DNA of 11,519 nt from assembly GCA_017849335.1 (NCBI GenBank), contig JAFIHP010000126.1, forward strand, positions 1 to 11,519. The letters are read 5' to 3'. The translations under genes and the position numbers were made by a program. Below the pieces are notes generated by a model. The model saw only the letters and a program-made list of their open reading frames with translations. It was not told the origin of the DNA and ran no database searches. This document shows positions 1-5,217 of this stretch, piece by piece (positions within the stretch are counted from its first letter, which is position 1; each line of letters begins with the position of its first letter). Origin of the DNA: Actinomycetales bacterium. Its GTDB lineage: Bacteria; Actinomycetota; Actinomycetes; S36-B12.

Positions 1-219
1 AGGGAGCTCGACGTTCTCGCCGACGGTGATGGCCTTGCCGCTCTCGTCCGTGATCGTCACGTTGCCGTTGTCCGTGTCGACGTCGACGTTGCCGCCGACC
101 GCGGCCTCGGCAGCCTTCTCCGCGGCCTGCTCGGCCATGCCGCCGCAGGCGGCCAGCGCGGGTGTCGCGAGGGCGAGCGTGGCGGACAGGACGATGACGG
201 CGGTGCGCGTGCGCTTCAT
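1..219 (-). CDS. Putative secreted lipoprotein, 3' part outside window
   Basis: The first 73 codons of a minus-strand gene are visible; the rest lies beyond the left edge. The protein starts MKRTRTAV, followed by a hydrophobic stretch and a lipobox LAAC near residues 22-25, so it should be exported and lipid-anchored on the outer face of the membrane. The mature part begins with an Ala/Glu-rich stretch (about residues 28-40) and then an Asp/Asn/Thr-rich segment with alternating polar and hydrophobic residues (NVDVDTDNGNVTITDESG), which suggests beta structure. The start is supported by a strong GGGAGGAG ribosome site 5 nt before ATG. A possible -10 box (TAGGCT, minus strand, at 245-250) lies a short way upstream. 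I do not recognise the family; a small DUF4333-like or generic hypothetical lipoprotein is possible. The GGTGAC/GTCACC arms at 220-225 and 235-240 bracket the ribosome site. Confidence 0.8.
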   Translation of the reverse strand, partial: MKRTRTAVIVLSATLALATPALAACGGMAEQAAEKAAEAAVGGNVDVDTDNGNVTITDESGKAITVGENVELP

Positions 220-265
220 GGTGACTCCTCCCAGGTCACCGGGGAGCCTACGGAACCGCCCGGAG

Positions 266-284
266 GCGCGCACCTTCGGCGCGC
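266..284 (-). terminator. GC-rich hairpin after the tRNA gene
   Basis: An inverted repeat of two GCGCGC arms (266-271 and 279-284) around a 7-nt loop lies about 30 nt downstream of the tRNA 3' end, reading on the minus strand. No T-tract follows, which is common for actinobacterial terminators. It could end the tRNA transcript before the lipoprotein gene. The alternating GC sequence makes chance formation easier, so confidence is moderate. Confidence 0.4.
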
Positions 285-312
285 GGGGCGTATGCCCGAC
301 GTAGCCGTCGGC

Positions 313-389
313 TGGTGCCCCGGGTGGGATTCGAACCCACACTGGACGGTGTTTGAGACCGCTTCCTCTGCCGGTTGGGATACCGGGGC
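313..389 (-). tRNA. tRNA with Leu anticodon (CAA) and short variable arm
   Basis: Read on the minus strand this folds into a full cloverleaf of 77 nt with CCA encoded. The acceptor stem is GCCCCGG/CCGGGGC (7 pairs). The D arm contains AACCGGCAGA. The anticodon stem is GCGGT/ACCGT (one G-U) around the loop CTCAAAC, giving anticodon CAA (Leu, UUG codons). The T arm is GTGGG/CCCAC with loop TTCGAAT, and the discriminator is A. The variable region is only CCAGT (5 nt). Bacterial tRNA-Leu normally has a long class II variable arm, so this is a class I body with a Leu anticodon and an A73 discriminator. The gene is complete and all stems pair, so it does not look decayed. It is divergent from pdtaR, which starts 46 nt away. 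Confidence 0.9.
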
Positions 390-421
390 GCGCGCCCAGG
401 GTAGTGGCACGCTGGTGCACA

Positions 422-427
422 TAGGCT
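422..427 (+). promoter_or_regulatory. -10 box of leaderless pdtaR promoter
   Basis: TAGGCT matches the actinobacterial TAnnnT -10 pattern and ends 7 nt before the pdtaR ATG at 435. That spacing places transcription start on or next to the A of the start codon. No Shine-Dalgarno sequence is present, which agrees with leaderless translation. No clear -35 box is visible. Confidence 0.6.
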
Positions 428-434
428 GACCGGC

Positions 435-1055
435 ATGACCGCCCCACGGACCGCCGCGTCGGCGGCGGACACGCCCGCCGTGACCGTCCTGGTGGCGGAG
501 GACGAGGCGCTCATCCGCATGGACCTGGTCGAGCTGCTGGGGGAGTGCGGCTACCAGGTCGTGGGTCAGGTGTCGGACGGCCAGGCCGCGGTCGACCAGG
601 CGCGCGCGCTGCGACCGGACGTGGTGCTCATGGATGTCGCGATGCCGCGACGCGACGGGCTGTCCGCGGCCGAGGAGATCCTCGCGGAGCAGATCGCGCC
701 GGTCGTCATGGTCACGGCGTTCGCCCAGCGCGAGACGGTCGAGCGCGCGACCGGAGCGGGTGTCTTCGGATACCTCGTCAAGCCGTTCGGGAAGGCCGAC
801 CTCACCCCGGCGATCGAGGTGGCGGTCGCGCGCTGGCGTCAGCTCGTCGTGCTGACCGAGCAGGTCGACAGCCTGAGGGAGCGCCAGGCCGCGCGCGAGG
901 TCGTCGACCGCGCGAAGCGACTGCTGGAGCAGCGGCTCGGGCTGAGCGAACCGCAGGCGTTCGCCTGGCTGCGTCGGTCGGCGATGGACGGTCGGGTCAC
1001 GTTGGCGGAGGCCGCTGCCGCGGCGCTGGCCGACCCGCCCGGTTCCGCGAGTTAG
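435..1055 (+). CDS. pdtaR: PdtaR-type response regulator with RNA-binding ANTAR domain
   Basis: The 206-residue protein has an N-terminal receiver domain (about residues 16-132) with the acidic pair E22/D23, phospho-acceptor D67 in the VLMDVAMP motif, T94 and K116 followed by PF. A helical linker leads into a C-terminal ANTAR domain (about 143-198), with AKRLLEQRLGLSE and a conserved AFAWLRR segment. ANTAR proteins bind paired RNA hairpins and control antitermination or translation. Length and layout match Mycobacterium tuberculosis PdtaR (Rv1626, about 205 residues), which is phosphorylated by the cytoplasmic kinase PdtaS; no kinase is in this window. The start is chosen because a -10 box sits 7 nt upstream (leaderless) and there is no alternative with a ribosome site. 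The next gene, an SBP, begins 39 nt downstream on the same strand. From memory, pdtaR, a tRNA-Leu, a Liv cluster and polA lie close together in other actinobacteria. Confidence 0.93.
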   Translation: MTAPRTAASAADTPAVTVLVAEDEALIRMDLVELLGECGYQVVGQVSDGQAAVDQARALRPDVVLMDVAMPRRDGLSAAEEILAEQIAPVVMVTAFAQRETVERATGAGVFGYLVKPFGKADLTPAIEVAVARWRQLVVLTEQVDSLRERQAAREVVDRAKRLLEQRLGLSEPQAFAWLRRSAMDGRVTLAEAAAAALADPPGSAS

Positions 1056-1058
1056 AGT

Positions 1059-1090
1059 GACAGCGCCTCTGCCGCTGTCCTCCCTCGGAG
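1059..1090 (+). promoter_or_regulatory. Tandem hairpins between pdtaR and first SBP; second masks ribosome site
   Basis: GACAGCG (1059-1065) pairs with CGCTGTC (1073-1079) around a 7-nt loop. Directly after it, CTCC (1080-1083) can pair with the Shine-Dalgarno GGAG (1087-1090) of the next gene around a 3-nt loop. Together they fill nearly the whole 39-nt gap. The first could be an attenuator or weak terminator; the second could limit translation. A TAGAGT hexamer overlapping the pdtaR stop (1053-1058) is a possible -10 box, but no -35 is clear. Confidence 0.4.
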
Positions 1091-1094
1091 TCGT

Positions 1095-2486
1095 ATGTCA
1101 CGCCCGTCCGCGCCCCGCGCGCTGCTCGCGATGGCTGTGGGGACCGCCCTGCTGGCGGCCGCGTGCGCTGGTCCAGCCGCGACCGACCAGGCTGCCGGAA
1201 CGACGCCGCGTCTGACGGACCCGACGGCCATGGTGACGGCGGTGCCCGTCGAGAGCCCGTCGGCGGCACCGACGCTGAGCCCGAACGTGCCGCTCTTCCT
1301 GGCGGACATCAACACGACCGACGACCTCGGCCAGACGCTGCCGACCGGGATCCTGGCCGGAGTCACGGGAACCATCCCCGGCGGCTCCACTCCTCAGCCC
1401 TTCCGCGACGCGCTCCGTCAGGTTGACCCTGCCCTCACCTCGGACGCCTATGCGGCCGAGGCCTACGACGCCGTCGTCCTCGCTGCGCTGGGTGCGGCGG
1501 CGTCGAAGTCCGACGCGGGGCGCGACATCGCGGCGACGCTGGTCGGGCTGACCAACGGCGACACGGAGTGCACGGAGTACGCCGAGTGCCTCGCACTCGT
1601 CCAGAGCGGGGCGTCGATCGCGTACCGCGGCCGGTCCGGGCCGCTGCACCTGTCCGCCAACGGCGAGCCGACCGAGGCCGTGGTCGGGGTGTACCGGTTC
1701 GGCGCGGACAACCGCCTGCAGCCTGACGTGGACTACACCGAGGTCGCGGTCGATCCGGGCACGACCACACCCGCCGGCAAGGCGGCCGTCCAGGCCGGCG
1801 CGGGCGACGGGACGCTGACGATCGGGAGCATCATGCCCCAGAGCGGGTCGCTGTCGTTCATGCGCCCGGCGCAGCTGGCCGGGATCACGCTCGCCCTGCA
1901 GGACATCGCCGCGGCCGGTGGCGTCCCGGGGATCTCGAAGATCGCGACGGTCGACGCGGACTCCGGCGACGAGACGGCGACCACGGCGGCTGCCGGCCTG
2001 AAGTCGTTGCTGGCCAAGGGCGTCGACGTCATCGTGGGCATGGGCGCGACGACCACCGCCGGCGGCGTCGTCCCCGCTGCGGCGCAGGCCGGCGTGCTGT
2101 ACCTGTCCCCGGTGAACGCCTCGCTGACGCCCGTGACCAACCGGTACGACGGGCTCTACTGGAGGATGTCGCCGTCGGGCCTCGCCCAGGGTGCGCTGCT
2201 GGGCACGCTCGCCGCGAAGGACGGGCACTCCCGGGTCGCCCTGATCCACTCCGACGACGGCTACGCGTCCAGCCTGGCCCAGCAGATCGCCTCGGCGGTC
2301 CCGCAGTCCGGCGGGACGATCGTCGCGAACGTGGACTACGCCCCGGACGCCAAGGACTTCGCCGCGCTCGTCGCGAAGGTCAAGAAGGCGGATCCGCAGG
2401 CGATCGTCCTGGTCGGCTTCGGTGAGTCGTCGCAGGTGATCTCCGAGCTCGTCAAGCAGGGGATCGGACCGAACTCGGCGCGCTGA
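1095..2486 (+). CDS. Circularly permuted ABC substrate-binding lipoprotein (LivJ/LivK-like fold)
   Basis: 463 residues. A signal peptide ends in LLAAAC (lipid-anchored Cys at 24), followed by a disordered Thr/Pro/Ser/Ala linker (25-64). Residues 65 to about 218 align, almost without gaps, to residues 285 to about 438 of the downstream SBP: shared features are a strand ending in D.N, LPTG/FPAG, GTIP/GTVP, VDPALT/VDPSLT, Y.A..YDA, a C-x5-C pair (C159/C165) and SGPL...G.P. A linker (about 219-238) follows. Residues 240-460 then align to SBP2 residues 64-283: LTIGSIMPQSG, AAGGV.G, LSPVN, GLYWRMSP, VGFGESS, KQGIGP. The protein stops exactly where the first segment should begin. So the order of the two halves is swapped, a circular permutation. 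Start: ATG 4 nt after GGAG. The frame is open and uninterrupted, so I do not read it as a pseudogene. The probable ligand is a branched-chain or other amino acid (inference). Annotation pipelines would probably call it an ordinary SBP. Confidence 0.88.
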   Translation: MSRPSAPRALLAMAVGTALLAAACAGPAATDQAAGTTPRLTDPTAMVTAVPVESPSAAPTLSPNVPLFLADINTTDDLGQTLPTGILAGVTGTIPGGSTPQPFRDALRQVDPALTSDAYAAEAYDAVVLAALGAAASKSDAGRDIAATLVGLTNGDTECTEYAECLALVQSGASIAYRGRSGPLHLSANGEPTEAVVGVYRFGADNRLQPDVDYTEVAVDPGTTTPAGKAAVQAGAGDGTLTIGSIMPQSGSLSFMRPAQLAGITLALQDIAAAGGVPGISKIATVDADSGDETATTAAAGLKSLLAKGVDVIVGMGATTTAGGVVPAAAQAGVLYLSPVNASLTPVTNRYDGLYWRMSPSGLAQGALLGTLAAKDGHSRVALIHSDDGYASSLAQQIASAVPQSGGTIVANVDYAPDAKDFAALVAKVKKADPQAIVLVGFGESSQVISELVKQGIGPNSAR

Positions 2487-2505
2487 CCCGCCGATCCCGG
2501 CCTAG

Positions 2506-2561
2506 GTCACGGAATGGTCACGAACCGCCAACGATGTAACTGTGAGTTACCTATGCGTAAC
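2506..2561 (+). promoter_or_regulatory. Cluster of five GTNAC half-sites (GlnR-like operator region)
   Basis: Between the two SBP genes, GTNAC occurs at 2506-2510 (GTCAC), 2517-2521 (GTCAC), 2536-2540 (GTAAC), 2546-2550 (GTTAC) and 2557-2561 (GTAAC). Start-to-start distances are 11, 19, 10 and 11 bp, so pairs sit one helical turn apart on one DNA face. The third and fourth form the perfect inverted repeat GTAACT-GTG-AGTTAC (2536-2550). The first pair is GTCAC-n6-GTCAC, the spacing described for GlnR boxes of actinobacteria (GTnAC-n6-GaAAC). A nitrogen regulator acting on SBP2 is a reasonable reading, but the GaAAC half of the consensus is not well matched. Confidence 0.45.
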
Positions 2562-2572
2562 CGGCATTCGCA

Positions 2573-2578
2573 TAAGGT
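2573..2578 (+). promoter_or_regulatory. Possible -10 box of second SBP gene
   Basis: TAAGGT fits TAnnnT and would give a leader of about 45 nt before the ATG at 2631. It lies just downstream of the GTNAC cluster, so bound regulator would sit at or above the -35 position. A TATGCG/CGCATA inverted repeat (2552-2557, 2569-2574) overlaps it. No good -35 hexamer is visible. Confidence 0.3.
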
Positions 2579-2630
2579 GCGCGCAATGCGCCGGCATCCG
2601 TCGGCGACGTCCTTTCCCAGAGGAGACTGC

Positions 2631-3992
2631 ATGAATCGCACCACGGTCCTGAAGTCGGCCGCCGTGCTCGGCGTCGCCTCGTTGGCCCTTGCTGCCTGTT
2701 CCAGCAGCTCGTCCAGCGAGTCGTCCACCTCGGCCGCCGCTACCAGCGCCGCTGCGTCCGCCTCGGCCTCCGCCGAGGCTTCGGCGTCCGCGATGGCGTC
2801 CGAGGCGTGCAAGGCCACGACCCTCAAGCTGGGCACGCTGCTGCCGCAGACCGGCGACCTGGCCTTCCTCGGCCCGCCGGAGTTCGCCGGCGTCAAGCTC
2901 GCCGTCGACGAGATCAACGCGGCCGGCGGCGTCAACGGCGCGCCGGTCGAGGAGATCCTCGGCGACTCCGGCGACACCACGACGGACATCGCGTCGCAGA
3001 CGGTGGACTCCCAGCTGTCGCAGGGCGTCAGCGCCATCATCGGCGCCGCGTCCTCGGGCGTCTCGCTGACGGTCATCGACAAGATCACCTCCAACGGTGT
3101 CCTGCAGATGTCGCCCGCGAACACCTCGCCGGCGCTGACGACCTACCCGGACAACGGCCTGTACTGGCGCGTCGCGCCGTCCGATGCCCTCCAGGGCGCG
3201 GTGATCGCGGACAACGCGATCAACAAGGGCCTGACCAAGATGGCCGTCATCGCCCGCCAGGACGCCTACGGCGAGGGTCTGGAGGACGCGTTCGCGAAGA
3301 ACTTCACGGACGCCGGTGGCACCGTCACCAGCAAGCTGCTCTACGACCCCGCGGCCAGCTCCTTCGAGGCTGAGGTCTCCGAGATCAAGGCGGGCAGCCC
3401 CGAGGGCGTCGTCGTGATCGGCTTCGACGAGACCACCAAGCTGATGCAGGAGCTCATCAAGCAGGGTGTCGGTCCGCAGGACGTCCAGATCTACCTGGTC
3501 GACGGCAACCTGTCCGCGACCGCGTACAAGGACTTCCCGGCCGGCACGATGAAGGGCGTCCTGGGCACGGTCCCGTCGGGCAACACCGACCTGACCGCGT
3601 TCAACGAGTCCCTGAAGAAGGTCGACCCGTCGCTGACCGACTACACCTACGGTGCGCAGTCGTACGACGCGGCCAACGTCATCGCCCTCGCGGCGATCGC
3701 GGCCAAGTGCGCCGACGGCACGGCCATCGCGGCCATGCTGCCGGAGGTCGCGAACACCGGTGGCGAGAAGTGCACCACCTTCGCTGACTGCGCCAAGCTG
3801 CTCGAGGCGGGCACGAAGATCGACTACGACGGTGTGACCGGACCGCTGGACTTCAACCAGTACGGCGACCCGAAGTCGGCGACGATCTCGGTCAACGAGT
3901 ACACCGACAACGAGAAGTTCAAGGAGGTCGACAAGGTGACGGCCGATGTGCCGCTGCCGGACACCTCCTCGGCGTCGCCGTCGGCGAGCTGA
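2631..3992 (+). CDS. Branched-chain amino acid-type ABC substrate-binding lipoprotein, ordinary topology
   Basis: 453 residues. The signal peptide ends in a good lipobox LAAC (Cys23). A very Ser/Ala-rich spacer (24 to about 58) follows, then a type I periplasmic-binding fold. Recognisable motifs are LKLGTLLPQTG (65-75), AAGGVNG (97-103), a ligand-site loop with S141/S142, SPANTSP (161-167), NGLYWR, YGEGL (213-217, also in E. coli LivJ), VVIGFDE, IYLVDGN (287-293), and a C-terminal YDA and GPLDF segment. It should capture a branched-chain or related amino acid outside the cell and deliver it to LivHM; no permease is on this strand, and livHMGF converges from the right. The start at 2631 is set by AGAGGAG 5 nt upstream and by the signal peptide; an in-frame ATG at 2514 would add a non-signal basic leader and lacks a ribosome site. 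C60 and C360, and C381 and C387, are candidate disulfides. The tail (439-453) is Pro/Ser/Ala-rich. Confidence 0.93.
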   Translation: MNRTTVLKSAAVLGVASLALAACSSSSSSESSTSAAATSAAASASASAEASASAMASEACKATTLKLGTLLPQTGDLAFLGPPEFAGVKLAVDEINAAGGVNGAPVEEILGDSGDTTTDIASQTVDSQLSQGVSAIIGAASSGVSLTVIDKITSNGVLQMSPANTSPALTTYPDNGLYWRVAPSDALQGAVIADNAINKGLTKMAVIARQDAYGEGLEDAFAKNFTDAGGTVTSKLLYDPAASSFEAEVSEIKAGSPEGVVVIGFDETTKLMQELIKQGVGPQDVQIYLVDGNLSATAYKDFPAGTMKGVLGTVPSGNTDLTAFNESLKKVDPSLTDYTYGAQSYDAANVIALAAIAAKCADGTAIAAMLPEVANTGGEKCTTFADCAKLLEAGTKIDYDGVTGPLDFNQYGDPKSATISVNEYTDNEKFKEVDKVTADVPLPDTSSASPSAS

Positions 3993-4006
3993 CCCAGTAC
4001 GGCAAC

Positions 4007-4050
4007 GAAGGCCCCCGGGCCCTCCGCGAGGAGGGTTTCCGGGGGCCTTC
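4007..4050 (+). terminator. Strong nested hairpin terminator after second SBP
   Basis: GAAGGCCCCCGG (4007-4018) pairs perfectly with CCGGGGGCCTTC (4039-4050). Inside it a second stem CCCTCC/GGAGGG (4020-4025, 4030-4035) closes a GCGA tetraloop. It begins 15 nt after the SBP stop codon. There is no long T-tract, as is usual in high-GC actinobacteria. Confidence 0.85.
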
Positions 4051-4064
4051 GCCTGTTCCACGCT

Positions 4065-4124
4065 CGCCGACCTTGCCGTTTCAGGCCCAATCGGCCCCCA
4101 ATGGGGCCTGAAACGGCAAGGTCG
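4065..4124. repeat. 60-bp palindromic repeat, copy 1 (perfect 21-bp arms)
   Basis: Arms of 21 bp at 4068-4088 and 4104-4124 (starting CGACCTTGCCGTTTCAGG) are perfect inverse complements around a 15-nt loop. An alternative inner hairpin GGCCCC-CAAT-GGGGCC uses 4093-4108. A second copy lies at 5136-5195; ungapped alignment over 60 bp gives 46 identities by hand count. The element sits 12 bp beyond the stop codon of the minus-strand nuclease gene and could terminate it, but a size and sequence shared with copy 2 point to a dispersed REP-like element and not only a terminator. Confidence 0.85.
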
Positions 4125-4136
4125 ATAGGTCGACCC

Positions 4137-5057
4137 CTATCTGCGCGGGCTCCAGCCTGCGTCGCGCAGGATCGGCCCGACGACGCCGGGAATCCGATCG
4201 GCGGCGTGCGTGTCCTCCCACGCGAACCTGAGCAGGATGGCGCGGGCGCGTGACTGCATCGCGTTCTGCCGGTGCCGATCCGCGAGCAGCGCCTCAGGGC
4301 GGTCGTGGACACTGCGCCCGTCGAACTCGATGATGATCCACCGCCCGTTCCGCAGGTCATAGCCCATGTCGCCGTAGCCGGTCACCGTTCCGTTGTCGTC
4401 GGGCACCGGGACCTGGAGCGCATCGGGCGGAAGTCCGGCATCGGTGAGGATCAGGCGGACTCGCGTCTCGCCGGGTGACTGCGAGCCCAGGCGCGCCAGG
4501 TCCAGGCTCGCGCGACCCGTCCGGCATCCGCGCATGCCGGCCATGAGGTCTCGGATGTCGGGCGGGTCGTCGATGCCGATTCTGCGCTGGTCGAGGGCGG
4601 AATCAACGAGGCACACGGCACGCATTCTCGGCAGGAGCCGGCACACGTCCGCCAGCGTGCGGGTCATGATCGTTGTCGGGATCTCGTCGAGGACCGTGCG
4701 GTGATCGGGCGGAAGGTCCCACACCCGAAGTTCCATGCCGCGACGTTGGCGCCGTTCGAGGCCCGGGGGCAGCGCCAGCTGCGGGAGCCAGGTACGGGGG
4801 AGACCCTGGAGCCGGTGCACCTGGGCGGCAGAGCCCAGGACCGCGACGGCCTCGTCGCCGAGGTGCGCGAGCGCAGCGCGCAGGTCGGCATGCTCCGCAT
4901 CTCCACCGCCGACGCGGTAGACGCCCCGGAAGGGTCGCTCGATGTGGCCGCTGGCCGCCTGGCGCTGGAGCTGGGTTCGCGTGGTGCCGAGCCGCGGACC
5001 GTCCGCTGCGCGGACCAGGCCGTACGCGTCGGCGATGGGTCGTTGTGGTCTTCGCAT
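4137..5057 (-). CDS. AbiEi-like / DUF559-type putative endonuclease
   Basis: 306 residues. The N-terminal part (about 15-60, with TRTQLQRQAASGHIERPFRG and VYRVGG) resembles the winged-helix start of AbiEi-type antitoxin proteins. The middle (about 60-185) is helical and unassigned. The C-terminal part resembles DUF559/Vsr-like PD-(D/E)xK nucleases: SPGETRVRLIL (194-204), GLPPDALQVPV, GYGDMGYDL (D230, D234), IIIEFDGRSVH (E244, D246, H251) and ILLRFAWEDT near the end. The acidic residues fit a metal site. Domain names are from memory of family patterns. No toxin partner is adjacent. The start ATG has no clear ribosome site, so start choice is the least certain part. The gene sits alone between the convergent SBP and liv operons, bracketed by two related palindromes, which suggests an accessory insertion. 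Its role (defence, repeat-linked mobility, or repair) cannot be told from sequence. Confidence 0.75.
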   Translation of the reverse strand: MRRPQRPIADAYGLVRAADGPRLGTTRTQLQRQAASGHIERPFRGVYRVGGGDAEHADLRAALAHLGDEAVAVLGSAAQVHRLQGLPRTWLPQLALPPGLERRQRRGMELRVWDLPPDHRTVLDEIPTTIMTRTLADVCRLLPRMRAVCLVDSALDQRRIGIDDPPDIRDLMAGMRGCRTGRASLDLARLGSQSPGETRVRLILTDAGLPPDALQVPVPDDNGTVTGYGDMGYDLRNGRWIIIEFDGRSVHDRPEALLADRHRQNAMQSRARAILLRFAWEDTHAADRIPGVVGPILRDAGWSPRR

Positions 5058-5096
5058 CGGGACAGCGTGAGCCGGCTGATGGCCGGGCGGGTGTGC

Positions 5097-5133
5097 CTGT
5101 GGACGCTTCCCGGACAGGGGCAGTCTGTGGACG
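5097..5133. repeat. Short direct repeat upstream of the nuclease gene
   Basis: CTGTGGACG occurs at 5097-5105 and 5125-5133, 28 bp apart, within the 78-bp gap between the nuclease start and palindrome copy 2. On the minus strand this reads CGTCCACAG twice. It could be a regulator site or a relic of insertion; 9-bp repeats can also arise by chance. Confidence 0.3.
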
Positions 5134-5135
5134 TT

Positions 5136-5195
5136 CGCCGAGCTTGCGCTCTCAGGCCCGATGAGCCTGCGATCCGGCCTGAAACCTCAAGGTCG
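5136..5195. repeat. 60-bp palindromic repeat, copy 2 (imperfect)
   Basis: Same length and orientation as copy 1 and identical at 46 of 60 positions (both begin CGCCGA and end CAAGGTCG; GGCCTGAAAC is fully shared). Its arms (5139-5158 with 5176-5195) still pair at 16 of 20 positions. It lies 22 bp past the livF stop codon on the minus strand, so it may also serve as the terminator of livHMGF, and about 80 bp upstream of the nuclease start. Confidence 0.75.
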
Positions 5196-5217
5196 GGGAG
5201 GAGGGGAGGAGGAGGTG

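Noticed and set aside
1059..1090. A canonical ANTAR target RNA
   Set aside because: Two adjacent stems exist but neither has a six-base loop with A at position 1 and G at position 4; kept only as a weak observation.
1095..2486. Reading the first SBP as a truncated or broken gene because it ends where SBP2 is mid-domain
   Set aside because: The missing C-terminal part is present at the front of the same open frame, with a lipobox, ribosome site and no frameshift.
2514..2630. Upstream ATG extension of SBP2
   Set aside because: No ribosome site, overlaps the GTNAC cluster, and would bury the signal peptide behind a basic leader.
2547..4061. 504-codon open frame on the minus strand over SBP2
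   Set aside because: Arg/Gly/Asp-rich shadow of SBP2, crossing its terminator; no recognisable motif.
4065..5195. CRISPR array or insertion sequence with terminal inverted repeats
   Set aside because: Only two repeat copies, each itself a palindrome in the same orientation, no spacer series, and the gene shows no transposase motifs; no target-site duplication seen.
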